From: Nocardia carnea
GTDB taxonomy: Bacteria; Actinomycetota; Actinomycetes; Mycobacteriales; Mycobacteriaceae
Assembly (NCBI RefSeq): GCF_029869215.1
Contig: NZ_JARWPM010000085.1
Coordinates: forward strand, 1-43,281
Direction of reading: 5' to 3'
Length of the DNA stretch: 43,281 nt
Below the pieces are notes generated by a model. That model searched no databases. It had not been told where the DNA came from and saw only the letters and a list, made by a program, of their open reading frames with translations. A program made the position numbers and the translations under genes. Shown here one piece after another: positions 8,001 to 16,890 of the stretch. The number at the start of each line of letters is the position of its first letter. Positions within the stretch are counted from its first letter, which is position 1.

Positions 8001-10073
8001 TCACTGCTGCTGTGCCTGAATGGCGGTGATGGCCACGGTGTTCACGATATCGGTGACCAGTGCGCCCCGGGACAGGTCGTTCACCGGTTTGCGCAGGCCT
8101 TGCAGTACGGGCCCGATCGCGACCGCGCCCGCGCTGCGCTGCACCGCCTTGTAGGTGTTGTTGCCGGTATTGAGGTCGGGGAAGATGAACACCGTCGCCC
8201 GGCCGGCGACTTCCGAATTCGGCAGTTTGGCGTCGGCGACCGTGGGCTCGATAGCGGCGTCGTATTGGATGGGACCCTCTACCAGCAGTTCCGGGGCGCG
8301 TTCCCGGACCAGGCCGGTCGCCACCCGTACCTTGTCCACATCCGCGCCGCTGCCGGATTCGCCGGTGGAGTAGGACAGCATCGCCACCCGGGGTTCGATA
8401 CCGAACCGAGCGGCGGTCGCCGCCGAGGAGACGGCGATATCGGCCAGCTGTTCGGAACTCGGATCGGGGACGACCGCGCAGTCGCCGTAGGCGAGCACCC
8501 GGTCGGCCAGGCACATCAGGAACACACTCGAGACCGTGGAAACACCCGGCACCGTCTTGATGATCTCGAACGACGGCCGGATCGTGTGCGCGGTGGTGTG
8601 CGCGGCACCGGAGACCATCCCGTCGGCGAGGCCGCGATGCACCATCATGGTCCCGAAATACGAGATATCGGTGACGGTCTCCCGGGCCCGCTCGACCGTC
8701 ATACCTTTGTGTTTGCGCAGTTCGGCGTATTCGCGGGCGAAATCGTCGAGATGCTCGGAGGTCCGCGGATCGAGCACCTGGGCGTCGGCGATATCGACCC
8801 CGAGCTCGGCGGCGCGGGCCCGGATCGCGGTCTCGTCGCCCAGGATGATCAGCTCGGCGACCTTGCGCTGCAGCACCCGTCCGGCCGCGCGCAGCACCCG
8901 GTCGTCGTCGCCCTCGGGCAGCACAATCGTCTTGCGGTCGGCGCGGGCGCGTTCGATCAGCTGGTATTCGAACATCTGCGGGGTCACCACGCTGGTGAGC
9001 GGAACCTCCAGCCGGCGCAGGAACTCCGCGGCGTCCACATGGGTTTCCATCAATGCGAGTGCGGTATCGACCTTGCGCGGGTTGTCGGCCGACATCCGGC
9101 CGCGGGTGCGATGCGCGACACCGGCGGTGTCATAGGTGCCCAGACCGGTGGTCAGGATGGGTAATCGCGGTTTCAGCCCCGTGATCAGGCGGGCGATCGC
9201 CGGATGCGGCAGCAGGCCCCCGTTCATCACGATCCCGGCCAGCGACGGGAAGCTCTCCGCCTCGTGCGCGTTCACCACGCTGAGCAGCACATCGGAACGA
9301 TCACCGGGGGCGATCACCACGGCGCCGTCGAACAGGCGCTCGAGAATATGTTCGGCGGTCATCCCGCCCACCATCACGCCGAGCGCTTCGCGGTGCAGGA
9401 GTTCCGGGTCGCCACTGTAGATCTCGCCGTCCAGCGCGCCGCACAACTCCGCCATGGTCGGGGCGATCAGCAGCGGAACCTCGGGAAGGCTCCAGCAGGG
9501 TACGCCGAATCCGGTGAGCCGTTCCCGCACCTGGTCGAGCTGCTCGGGGGCGCACCGGTTGGCGATGATCGCGCTGAGTTGCGCGTGTTCACCGGACAAC
9601 TCGGCCGTGCACAGCTCCACCAGCTGCTCGACCTCGTCCGGCGACCGCTGCGCACCCCGCACCACCAACAGCACCGGCGCGCCCAGGTTCACCGCGATGC
9701 GCGCGTTGAACCGGAGTTCGCTGGGACTGGCCACATCCGTGTAGTCGCTGCCCACGATCACCACGGCGTCACAGGCCGCCGCCACCTCGTGGTACCGCAT
9801 CACGATCTCGGAGATGGCGGCGTCGGGGTCGGCATGCACCTGCTCGTAGCTCACGCCCACCGCCTGCTGGTATTCGATATCGGCGGTGCTGTGCTCGAGC
9901 AGGAGTTCGAGAATGTAATCGGGTTCGGTCGCCGACCGGGTGATCGGCCGGAACACCCCGACGCGCGCGGTGCTCGCGCACAACATCTGCAGCACACCGA
10001 GCGCTACGGTCGATTTCCCGGTATCACCCTCCGGCGACGCGATGTACACACTGGACGCAGCAACCTCGGCCAT
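8001..10073 (-). CDS. pta: Phosphate acetyltransferase
   Basis: Pta converts acetyl-CoA and phosphate to acetyl phosphate and CoA, feeding AckA. The 690-residue product is the long form. It has an N-terminal P-loop domain (EGDTGKST, residues 15-22), a middle DRTGG-type domain, and the C-terminal catalytic PTA_PTB domain from about residue 370, with [15 protein letters not shown] and signature segments such as [16 protein letters not shown]. The N-terminal domains are usually regulatory. It is the first gene of the pta-ackA pair here; in Mycobacterium tuberculosis fgd1 precedes it directly, but here a GNAT gene on the other strand lies between. Confidence 0.96.
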   Translation of the reverse strand: MAEVAASSVYIASPEGDTGKSTVALGVLQMLCASTARVGVFRPITRSATEPDYILELLLEHSTADIEYQQAVGVSYEQVHADPDAAISEIVMRYHEVAAACDAVVIVGSDYTDVASPSELRFNARIAVNLGAPVLLVVRGAQRSPDEVEQLVELCTAELSGEHAQLSAIIANRCAPEQLDQVRERLTGFGVPCWSLPEVPLLIAPTMAELCGALDGEIYSGDPELLHREALGVMVGGMTAEHILERLFDGAVVIAPGDRSDVLLSVVNAHEAESFPSLAGIVMNGGLLPHPAIARLITGLKPRLPILTTGLGTYDTAGVAHRTRGRMSADNPRKVDTALALMETHVDAAEFLRRLEVPLTSVVTPQMFEYQLIERARADRKTIVLPEGDDDRVLRAAGRVLQRKVAELIILGDETAIRARAAELGVDIADAQVLDPRTSEHLDDFAREYAELRKHKGMTVERARETVTDISYFGTMMVHRGLADGMVSGAAHTTAHTIRPSFEIIKTVPGVSTVSSVFLMCLADRVLAYGDCAVVPDPSSEQLADIAVSSAATAARFGIEPRVAMLSYSTGESGSGADVDKVRVATGLVRERAPELLVEGPIQYDAAIEPTVADAKLPNSEVAGRATVFIFPDLNTGNNTYKAVQRSAGAVAIGPVLQGLRKPVNDLSRGALVTDIVNTVAITAIQAQQQ

Positions 10074-10099
10074 GAGGAGAGCCTAACGGTGCCGGCGGC

Positions 10100-10134
10100 T
10101 ACCCGGCGGGAGTAGGCCGCGGGCCCGCCGGGTA
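10100..10134. promoter_or_regulatory. Perfect 11-bp hairpin in the pta upstream region
   Basis: TACCCGGCGGG (10100-10110) and CCCGCCGGGTA (10124-10134) are exact inverted repeats around a 13-nt loop, 27 bp upstream of the pta start. It lies between the divergent pta and GNAT genes, so it may be an operator or a 5' leader structure. It also lies too close to the pta start to terminate any other known gene. Confidence 0.35.
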
Positions 10135-10220
10135 CCGGGCCGGCCGCGGCAGTACAGGCAACCGGCCTCGGTCACCGAAAACCACTGGGCGCCGCCCCGA
10201 TCGTGATGCCAGGATGCGGC

Positions 10221-10724
10221 ATGCGCTCCGATGTCACGCTGCGGCGGCTCGACGAGGGTCTGCTTCGAGACTTGCTGGATGTGGCCGTCGTCGATGCGGA
10301 CCCCGAGGAGGTGATGCCCCCGGTGGCCGGGCCGCCCGGGTGGACCGGCGTGCGCCGGACAGCGTTTCTGCGGTTCCACCGGTCGAGGTCGCTGTCGGCC
10401 GAGCCGGTGGAGAACACCTACGCGATCGTTGTCGGGGACGCTGTGGTGGGGGCCGCGCGGCTGGGTCCTCTGGAAGACCCGGCACATGCGGTCGAAGCGG
10501 GAGTGTGGATCGGACGTTCACACCGCGGTGGCGGCGTCGGCAGTGCGGTGCTGCGCCACCTACTGGCGCTCGCCCGCGCGGACGGATTCGCTTCCGTGTT
10601 CGTGAGTACGACCGCCGACAACACTGCCGTCCACCGAATGCTCGGGGCCATGCGGGTCGACCTCGTCCGCGAAGGCGACTCTGTCACGGCATGGATCGAC
10701 CTCCTGGCCGACGACCCGCGCTGA
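10221..10724 (+). CDS. GNAT-family N-acetyltransferase
   Basis: The 167-residue product has the GNAT fold pattern: the beta-strand AGVWIGRSH is followed by RGGGVGSAVL, the Q/RxxGxG/A acetyl-CoA pyrophosphate loop. The C-terminal part FASVFVSTTADNTAVHRMLGAM is the usual strand-helix before the last strand. The acyl acceptor cannot be told from sequence. The ATG at 10221 is chosen because AGGA lies 6 nt upstream; GTG at 10203 and ATG at 10206 are less likely. It is divergent from pta and convergent with fgd, so it interrupts the mycobacterial fgd1-pta order. Confidence 0.85.
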   Translation: MRSDVTLRRLDEGLLRDLLDVAVVDADPEEVMPPVAGPPGWTGVRRTAFLRFHRSRSLSAEPVENTYAIVVGDAVVGAARLGPLEDPAHAVEAGVWIGRSHRGGGVGSAVLRHLLALARADGFASVFVSTTADNTAVHRMLGAMRVDLVREGDSVTAWIDLLADDPR

Positions 10725-10816
10725 CGCGGGCGTCTCCATCTGGCGGCCGTCGTGGACAGCCGCGGCCGGACGACGAGCTACGCGTTCATCGGCCGGCCGC
10801 GAAGGCCGTTCGTGTG

Positions 10817-11827
10817 CTACGCCAATTTGCGCAGGCGCGGTGCCAGGTCGCGCTGGAAGAGGTCGAGGAAACGCCGCTGATCGTGGCCGGGGGCGTGGAA
10901 CACCAGGTGGTTCAGCCCCGCGTCCACATACGGTTTGACCAGCTCGACCGCCTCGTCCGGGTCGCTGGCGACGATCCAGCGTTTGGCGATCTGCTCGATC
11001 GGCAGCGCGTCGGCCGCCTCCTCCATCTCGATCGGGTCGGTGATGCTGTGCTTCTGCTCGGCCGTGAGCGACAGCGGCGCCCAGAATCGCGTGTTCTCCA
11101 GCGCCAGCTCGGGGTCGGTGTCGTAGGAGATCTTGATCTCGATCATCCGGTCGATGGTGCTCACCTCGCGGTCCACCTTCGCCGCGCCCTCGGCCACCGC
11201 CGGCATCAGTTTCTCGGTGTAGAGGTCCATCCCCTTGCCGGAGGTGCAGATGAAACCGTCACCCGCGCGGCCCGCATACCGGGCCACCACCGGGCCACCG
11301 GCGGCGATGTACACCGGGATGCCGCCCTCGGGGACGTCGTAGATCGAGGCGCCCACCGTCTTGTAGTAGGTGCCGTCGAAATCCGTGCGCGCACCCGTCC
11401 ACAGCGCCCGCATGAGATCCACCGATTCGCGCAACCGGGCGAACCGCTCCTTGAATTCCGGCCATTCCCCGGCGTACCCGGTGGCGATCTCGTTCAGCGC
11501 CTCACCGGTGCCGACACCCAGCATCACCCGCCCCGGATACAGGCAGCCCATCGTCGCGAAGGCCTGCGCGATCACCGCCGGGTTGTAGCGGAAGGTCGGG
11601 GTGAGCACCGAGGTGCCGAGCATGATCCGCTCGGTCCGCTCACCCGCGGCCGCCATCCAGGCCAGGGAGAACGGCGCGTGGCCGCCCTTGTGCCGCCACG
11701 GCTGGAAATGATCGCTGACCGTCGCGCTGTCGAGGCCGTGTTCCTCGGCCAGCACCGCCAGCTCCACCAGCTCGCGGGGTCCGAATTGTTCCGCCGACGC
11801 CTTGTACCCGAGCTTGAGCTCACCCAT
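10817..11827 (-). CDS. fgd: F420-dependent glucose-6-phosphate dehydrogenase
   Basis: This enzyme oxidises glucose-6-phosphate to 6-phosphogluconolactone and supplies reduced coenzyme F420 in mycobacteria and nocardiae. The product is 336 residues, the same length as M. tuberculosis Fgd1, and starts [17 protein letters not shown]. His40 (TVSDHF) and Glu109 (GVGTGEA) match the proposed catalytic residues of Fgd1. The luciferase-like TIM-barrel sequence is intact throughout. AGGAG lies 8 nt before the ATG at 11827. It is divergent from a HAD phosphatase gene with 164 bp between starts. Confidence 0.95.
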   Translation of the reverse strand: MGELKLGYKASAEQFGPRELVELAVLAEEHGLDSATVSDHFQPWRHKGGHAPFSLAWMAAAGERTERIMLGTSVLTPTFRYNPAVIAQAFATMGCLYPGRVMLGVGTGEALNEIATGYAGEWPEFKERFARLRESVDLMRALWTGARTDFDGTYYKTVGASIYDVPEGGIPVYIAAGGPVVARYAGRAGDGFICTSGKGMDLYTEKLMPAVAEGAAKVDREVSTIDRMIEIKISYDTDPELALENTRFWAPLSLTAEQKHSITDPIEMEEAADALPIEQIAKRWIVASDPDEAVELVKPYVDAGLNHLVFHAPGHDQRRFLDLFQRDLAPRLRKLA

Positions 11828-11991
11828 ATGCGCCACTCCTGTCGCGTTGTGGCCGGACCGTCTCCAGCCCCGTTTCGACCATAACCACCGCCACCGGCGG
11901 CTGCTTCCGGTGGTCCGGATCACCGGAGCCGCGCCGCGGTTTCCGGGCGCGGCATACCCACCCCGGGCGGGGCGAAGCGCAGAATTGTCGG

Positions 11992-12807
11992 GTGAGCCCC
12001 GATGATCCGATCCTGTCCTACCTCACCGATATGGACGGCGTACTGGTCCATGAGGACCATCTGGTGCCCGGCGCCGACGAGTTCCTCGCCGAACTGCGCG
12101 CCGAGCAGATCCCGTTCCTCGTCCTGACCAACAACTCCATCCGCACCCCGCGCGATCTCCAGGCGAGATTGCGCCAGACCGGTCTCGATATCCCGGAAAA
12201 CGCTATCTGGACCTCCGCGCTGGCCACGGCCCACTTCCTGAACGAGCAGCGCCCCGGCGGTACGGCCTACGTGGTCGGCGAATCGGGTCTCACCACCGCG
12301 CTGCACGAAATCGGCTACGTCCTCACCGACGTGGATCCCGACTACGTGGTGCTCGGCGAAACCCGCACCTACTCGTTCGAGGCGATCACCACCGCGATCC
12401 GTCTGGTCGAACGCGGCGCCCGCTTCATCGCCACCAACCCCGACCCCACCGGCCCGTCCCGCGACGGGGTGCTGCCCGCCACCGGTTCGGTGGCGGCGCT
12501 GATCACCCGCGCCACCGGCCGCGACCCCTATTACATCGGTAAACCGAACCCACTGATGATGCGGTCGGCGCTGCGCCGGATCGACGCGCATTCGCAGACC
12601 AGTGTGATGATCGGCGACCGGATGGATACCGATGTGATCTCCGGGATGGAAGCCGGGATGCGCACGATCCTGGTGACCTCGGGTATCTCCACCCGGCATT
12701 CGGTGGAGAACTACCCGTACCGGCCCACCATGATGTTGAACTCGGTCGCCGAACTCGTGGGGCGGGTGCGGACGCCGTTCACCGAACCCACCGCCCAACC
12801 TGGGTGA
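11992..12807 (+). CDS. HAD-IIA family phosphatase (NagD-like)
   Basis: The 271-residue product has the HAD nucleophile motif DMDGVLV (Asp13 and Asp15 by this start), motif [10 protein letters not shown], the lysine in [10 protein letters not shown] and motif [21 protein letters not shown]. The large cap between motifs II and III is that of subclass IIA (NagD/UMP phosphatase, 4-nitrophenyl phosphatase). The natural substrate is probably a sugar or nucleotide monophosphate but cannot be assigned. The start is a GTG with no clear ribosome binding site, so the transcript may be leaderless. Confidence 0.9.
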   Translation: MSPDDPILSYLTDMDGVLVHEDHLVPGADEFLAELRAEQIPFLVLTNNSIRTPRDLQARLRQTGLDIPENAIWTSALATAHFLNEQRPGGTAYVVGESGLTTALHEIGYVLTDVDPDYVVLGETRTYSFEAITTAIRLVERGARFIATNPDPTGPSRDGVLPATGSVAALITRATGRDPYYIGKPNPLMMRSALRRIDAHSQTSVMIGDRMDTDVISGMEAGMRTILVTSGISTRHSVENYPYRPTMMLNSVAELVGRVRTPFTEPTAQPG

Positions 12808-12920
12808 AGCCGGTACCCAACCAGTGCATGCGGGCCATCGCGCGAGGGTGGGGAGCTGGGCTCGGCGCCACCCGGCTGGGTACCCCAGGGACGGGGTAGG
12901 CCGAGATCAGCGGCTGGTGG

Positions 12921-14135
12921 TCAGCGTAAGGCGTGGTCGAGGTCGCCGAGCAGGTCTTCGATGTCTTCCAGACCTACCGAGATCCGCACAACCCCGTCCG
13001 ACAGCCCGATACTTGCCCGGCCTTCCGGGCCCATCGCGCGGTGGGTGGTGGTGGCGGGGTGGGTGATCAAGGTCTTGGCGTCGCCGAGGTTGTTGGAGAT
13101 ATCGATGATGCGCAGGCCGTTGAGGACCTCGAAGGCCCGTTTCTTGGCGGCGTCCGCCGCGGCTTTCAATTCGAAGGTCACCACCGTGCCGCCGCCGCTC
13201 ATCTGTTCGGTGGCCAGCTGGTACTGCGGGTGGGATTCCAGGAAGGGGTAGCGCACCCAGCTCACCGCGGGATGTTCGTCGAGGTATTTCGCGATCCGCA
13301 GGGCCGAATCCGCCGACTGCCGGACCCGCAGCGGCATGGTTTCCAGGCCCTTGAGCAGCGTCCACGCGTTGAACGGGCTCAGCGCCGGGCCGGTGTGCCG
13401 CATCAGCGTCTTGACCGGGCCCTCGATGTACTCCTCGGAGCCGAGGATCGCGCCGCCCAGCACCCGGCCCTGGCCGTCGATGTGTTTGGTGCCCGAGTAC
13501 ACGATCACGTCCGCGCCGAGTTCGAAACCGCGCTGTAGCAGCGGGGTGGCGAAAACGTTGTCCAGCACCACTTTCGCGCCCGCGGCGTGCGCGAGTTCGC
13601 AGACTTTGCGCACGTCGACCAGGGTCTGCATCGGGTTGGCGGGGGTTTCGAAGAACACCGCGGCGGTGGGTTCGGACAGCGCCGCCTCCCACTGCTCGAG
13701 GTCTTCACCGTCGACGAAAACCGTCTCCACACCCCAGCGCGGCAGGATTTCGTTGCACACCACGAAACACGATCCGAACAGGCTGCGCGCCGCGACCAGC
13801 CGGTCGCCGGCTTTCAGCAGGGCGCCGAGCGCCACGAAAACCGCCGACATACCGCTGGCGGTCGCGAAACAGGCCTCGGCGCCGTCGAGCAGGCGCATCC
13901 GTTCCTGGAACATCGACACGGTCGGGTTGCCGTAGCGCGAATACACGAAATGCGGGACCTCGCCGGTGAACGCTGCCTCGGCCGCTTCGGCGCTGGCGTA
14001 GACGAACCCCGAGTTCAGGTACAGCGCCTCGGAGGTCTCCTCGAAGCCCGACCGGCTCAGGCCGCCGCGCACGCCCAGCGTGGCCGGGCCGACCCCGTCG
14101 GGCAGCGCGCGTTCGAACGCGCCGCCGCTGATCAC
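12921..14135 (-). CDS. metZ: O-succinylhomoserine sulfhydrylase
   Basis: MetZ condenses O-succinyl- (or O-acetyl-) homoserine with sulfide to give homocysteine for methionine synthesis. The 404-residue product closely follows mycobacterial MetZ, with LPDGVGPATLGVRGG near the start, SRYGNPTVSMF, Asp192 in VVLDNVFATPLL and the PLP lysine Lys217 in SGTKHIDGQGRVLGG. The GTG start overlaps the stop of the upstream rhodanese gene (GTGA), so translation is coupled. Both genes lie behind a SAM-IV riboswitch, which fits repression when S-adenosylmethionine is plentiful. Confidence 0.96.
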   Translation of the reverse strand: MISGGAFERALPDGVGPATLGVRGGLSRSGFEETSEALYLNSGFVYASAEAAEAAFTGEVPHFVYSRYGNPTVSMFQERMRLLDGAEACFATASGMSAVFVALGALLKAGDRLVAARSLFGSCFVVCNEILPRWGVETVFVDGEDLEQWEAALSEPTAAVFFETPANPMQTLVDVRKVCELAHAAGAKVVLDNVFATPLLQRGFELGADVIVYSGTKHIDGQGRVLGGAILGSEEYIEGPVKTLMRHTGPALSPFNAWTLLKGLETMPLRVRQSADSALRIAKYLDEHPAVSWVRYPFLESHPQYQLATEQMSGGGTVVTFELKAAADAAKKRAFEVLNGLRIIDISNNLGDAKTLITHPATTTHRAMGPEGRASIGLSDGVVRISVGLEDIEDLLGDLDHALR

Positions 14136-14548
14136 GACTGCCGCCAGGGCAGTCCGTGGGCGCGCCAGCCGGCGCCGCCGCGATGCCCGAACTCGTCGAG
14201 CGGCCCCTCGAAACCTTCGGCGATGTTGTAGGAGGGCGCGATCCCGGCCGCGGTCGCGGCGTCGGCGGCATGTGCCGACCGCTGACCCGACCGGCACAGG
14301 AACAGCACCGGGGCGCCGGCGGGGCGATCGCCCAGCGCGGTGCGCAACTGGTCCAGGAACTCGGTGTTGCGCGCACCGGTCGAATCGACCCATTCGACCA
14401 GCAGTGTCGGTTTGGCGACCGAGCTGGTGTCGGGAACGCCGACGAACTTCCATTCGGCCTCGGTGCGCACGTCCACCAGGACGGCGTCGGGATTGTCGGC
14501 CAGCAGTTCCCACGCCTGCTGTGGACCGATATCACCTGCGTAACTCAA
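14132..14548 (-). CDS. Rhodanese-like sulfurtransferase coupled to metZ
   Basis: The 138-residue single-domain rhodanese has the catalytic cysteine Cys85 in the active-site loop CRSGQRS, with VLVDVRTEAEW as the conserved N-terminal strand and helix. It probably carries a persulfide and may hand sulfur to the homocysteine-forming reaction of MetZ; that link is inferred from the 4-nt overlap of the two genes and matches the Rv0390-Rv0391 pair of M. tuberculosis. The start is TTG at 14548, supported by AGGAGG a few nucleotides upstream, immediately after the riboswitch. Confidence 0.92.
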   Translation of the reverse strand: MSYAGDIGPQQAWELLADNPDAVLVDVRTEAEWKFVGVPDTSSVAKPTLLVEWVDSTGARNTEFLDQLRTALGDRPAGAPVLFLCRSGQRSAHAADAATAAGIAPSYNIAEGFEGPLDEFGHRGGAGWRAHGLPWRQS

Positions 14549-14560
14549 CTGAACCTCCTG

Positions 14561-14678
14561 CGAATCCGCACTTGCCGCATCCGTTCGATGCGTGCCAGGT
14601 CGTCACCCGGAGCACCCCACCGCGGAGGAGGGTTGCCGACCAGCGAGCCGGGGCTTGGCGCTGGCACTCATGACCTAA
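14561..14678 (-). promoter_or_regulatory. SAM-IV riboswitch
   Basis: Read on the minus strand, the segment from 14675 begins GGTCATGAGTGCCAGCG, continues with GCCCCGGCTCGCTGG, GGCAACCCTCC, GCGGTGGGGTGC and GGGTGACGACC, and ends GGCAAGTGCGGATTCGC. This order and these core bases match the actinobacterial SAM-IV aptamer as known upstream of the M. tuberculosis rhodanese/metZ genes. GGTCATGA and the later TGACGACC form the closing stem P1. The aptamer ends only a few bases before the AGGAGG of the rhodanese gene, so control is probably at translation initiation. Confidence 0.92.
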
Positions 14679-14738
14679 GGGATGAGATTGCCCGGCCCGC
14701 CCCGGCCCTGTCAAACCCCAGTTGACGCCCGGCGGAAA

Positions 14739-15215
14739 TCATTCGACCGGCCGATTGCACACCTTCCACTCACCGTCGGTGTGGAACAGCCACCAGGTCG
14801 AGGTCTCCTCGGTGTCCTCGACCCGGCTGGTCACTTCGATGGTCGCGGTTTCGCCGTTGACCTGCACCGGGCCGAATTTCGTGATTTCGATGTCTTTTCC
14901 GGTCTCGCCGGGTTGCAGGCGTGGGGCCAGCGGGGAGCGGGCGGGAACGAATCCCGGGCAGACCGCTTCCCGGGGCGGTTCGGGGCCGTAGCGGCTGCTC
15001 ACTTGGGCGAAGTCGCGGACCGCACCCGCGATCCGGTCGGATTCTGTGACATTTTTCTCAACGGGTGCCAGCAGGCCGGTGAGCAGGATGCCCCCGAGGA
15101 GGAGGGCCGCGATCACCGCGGCCACGGTGAACGGCGTGATCGTGCGCCGTGCCGGGGTGTCGTCCGGGTCGGGGGCCGCCGGGTCGTCAGCGGGTCCGGA
15201 ATCGCTCATACCCAT
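14739..15215 (-). CDS. Membrane-anchored NTF2-like (DUF4878-type) protein
   Basis: The product, about 158 residues, has an acidic proline-rich N-terminus, one transmembrane helix (TPFTVAAVIAALLLGGILL) and an exported domain with one cysteine in AVCPGF and one in the C-terminal WKVCNRPVE. It shares layout and the WKVC ending with the gene at 129-830. The frame is open to 15290, but AGGGA at 15221-15225 supports initiation at the ATG ending at 15215; the ATG at 15209 is an alternative. Function is unknown. It lies upstream of the riboswitch on the same strand, ending about 60 bp before it. Confidence 0.8.
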   Translation of the reverse strand: MGMSDSGPADDPAAPDPDDTPARRTITPFTVAAVIAALLLGGILLTGLLAPVEKNVTESDRIAGAVRDFAQVSSRYGPEPPREAVCPGFVPARSPLAPRLQPGETGKDIEITKFGPVQVNGETATIEVTSRVEDTEETSTWWLFHTDGEWKVCNRPVE

Positions 15216-15372
15216 GATCATCCCTGGTCCCCGCGGCGGCGGTGTGCCCACACCCCGATAGAATCGCAGGAGACCGCGGGTGGACGGCACCGTAGTCGCC
15301 GCGGGGACGTGGGAAGACGTAGCGCGAACCGGTTGCCGAAACGGCGCGATGACGGCGCATACAAGCCACGCG

Positions 15373-15391
15373 TCAACTTAGCCTAAGCTAA
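15373..15391. promoter_or_regulatory. Candidate IdeR/DtxR iron box upstream of fprA
   Basis: On the minus strand the 19-mer TTAGCTTAGGCTAAGTTGA matches the consensus TTAGGTTAGGCTAACCTAA at 15 of 19 positions, with the core TTAGGCTAA intact. It lies 47 bp upstream of the fprA start, where a promoter is expected. IdeR with bound iron would be expected to repress from such a site. The call is by eye against the known consensus. Confidence 0.55.
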
Positions 15392-15437
15392 GTACAACGC
15401 CAGTGATTCTTTCGACCGATAAGGGTGCGCGTAACAG

Positions 15438-16826
15438 ATGACCGAGCAGAAGGAAGCGAATCGCCCGCTTCGGATCGCGATCGTGGGAGCTGGTCCGGCG
15501 GGTATCTACGCCGCTGATGCGTTGATGAAATCGGACGCCGAGGTCTCGATCGACCTGTTCGAGCGGATGCCGGCCCCCTTCGGGCTCATCCGCTACGGCG
15601 TCGCGCCCGACCACCCGCGCATCAAGGGAATCATCACGGCCCTGCACAAGGTGCTGGACAAGGAGCAGGTCCGGCTGCTGGGCAACATCGACTACGGCAC
15701 CGATATCACCCTGGCGGATCTGCGGCGTTTCTACGACGCGGTGATCTTCTCCACCGGCGCCAACGCCGACCGTGCGCTGCCGATCCCGGGTATCGACCTG
15801 GACGGCTCCTACGGTGCCGCCGATTTCGTGTCCTGGTACGACGGGCATCCGGATGTGCCGCGCACCTGGCCGCTGGACGCGGAGAAGGTCGCGGTGCTCG
15901 GTGTCGGCAACGTCGCCCTCGACGTGGCGCGGGTACTGGCCAAAACCGGTGACGAACTGCTGCCCACCGAAATCCCGCCGAACGTCTACGCCGGCCTGAA
16001 GGAGAACAAGGCCGTCGAGGTGCACGTCTTCGGCCGCCGCGGCCCGGCGCAGGCCAAGTTCACCCCGCTGGAGCTGCGCGAACTCGATCATTCGCCGACG
16101 ATCGAGGTGATCGTCGATCCCGAGGACATCGACTACGACGAAGGTTCGGAGGCCGCGCGGCGGCATTCCAAGCAGGTCGATATGGTCGCCAACACCCTCG
16201 AACAGTGGGCCATCCGGGATCAGGGCAACCGCCCGCACAAGCTGTTCCTGCACTTCTTCGAATCGCCCGCGGAAATTCTGGGCGAGGACGGGAAGGTCGT
16301 GGGGTTGCGCACCGAACGCACCCAGCTCGATGGCACCGGCAATGTGAAGGGCACCGGGAACTTCCGGGACTGGGAGGTGCAGGCGGTCTACCGGGCGGTC
16401 GGCTACCTGTCGCAGAACATCTCCGAACTGCCGTTCGACGACCAGGCCGGGGTGATCCCGAACGAGGCCGGTCGAGTGCTGGTCGACGAGGACGCCGACG
16501 GTGCCGCGCGCTATATGCCGGGGACGTATGTGACCGGCTGGATCAAGCGTGGCCCGGTGGGGCTGATCGGCCACACCAAGGGCGATGCGAACGAAACGGT
16601 CGCTTGCCTGCTCGACGACAGCAAGCATTTCGGTGCCGCGGAGAACCCGGAGCCGGCAGCGGTGACCGAGTTCCTGGAGAGCCGCGGTATCCCGTTCACC
16701 ACGTGGGCCGGCTGGTACCGCCTCGACGCGCATGAGCGTTCGCTGGGCGAACCGGAGGGCCGCGAGCGGGTGAAGGTCGTGGAGCGCGAGGATATGCTGC
16801 GCGCCAGCGAACCGCACAAGGTGTAG
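15438..16826 (+). CDS. fprA: NADPH-ferredoxin reductase FprA (adrenodoxin reductase type)
   Basis: FprA passes electrons from NADPH through FAD to ferredoxins, which serve P450s and other redox enzymes. The 462-residue product has the FAD dinucleotide motif GAGPAG (residues 17-22), the adrenodoxin-reductase segment FGLIRYGVAPDHPRIKG, the NADP site VLGVGNVALDVARVL (about 154-168), and the C-terminal GWIKRGPVGLIGHTKGDA flavin-contact region. Length and order match mycobacterial FprA. A candidate iron box precedes it and a 12-bp hairpin terminator follows the stop. Confidence 0.96.
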   Translation: MTEQKEANRPLRIAIVGAGPAGIYAADALMKSDAEVSIDLFERMPAPFGLIRYGVAPDHPRIKGIITALHKVLDKEQVRLLGNIDYGTDITLADLRRFYDAVIFSTGANADRALPIPGIDLDGSYGAADFVSWYDGHPDVPRTWPLDAEKVAVLGVGNVALDVARVLAKTGDELLPTEIPPNVYAGLKENKAVEVHVFGRRGPAQAKFTPLELRELDHSPTIEVIVDPEDIDYDEGSEAARRHSKQVDMVANTLEQWAIRDQGNRPHKLFLHFFESPAEILGEDGKVVGLRTERTQLDGTGNVKGTGNFRDWEVQAVYRAVGYLSQNISELPFDDQAGVIPNEAGRVLVDEDADGAARYMPGTYVTGWIKRGPVGLIGHTKGDANETVACLLDDSKHFGAAENPEPAAVTEFLESRGIPFTTWAGWYRLDAHERSLGEPEGRERVKVVEREDMLRASEPHKV

Positions 16827-16832
16827 GTCCGA

Positions 16833-16859
16833 GCCCGCTCCGGGGTTCCCGGAGCGGGC
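16833..16859 (+). terminator. Strong hairpin terminator after fprA
   Basis: GCCCGCTCCGGG and CCCGGAGCGGGC form a perfect 12-bp stem with a 3-nt loop, 6 nt after the fprA stop. No T tail is present. Confidence 0.75.
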
Positions 16860-16890
16860 GCCACCACGACATATCAGGCATTCTGTATTC

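Noticed and set aside
6772..8514. A single long frame running from pta into ackA, suggesting a fusion
   Set aside because: The upstream part is an out-of-frame reading of pta; both genes have their own starts, stops and complete motifs.
12921..14513. An N-terminally extended MetZ of about 530 residues
   Set aside because: The extension is the rhodanese gene read in another frame; metZ starts by a GTGA overlap at 14135.
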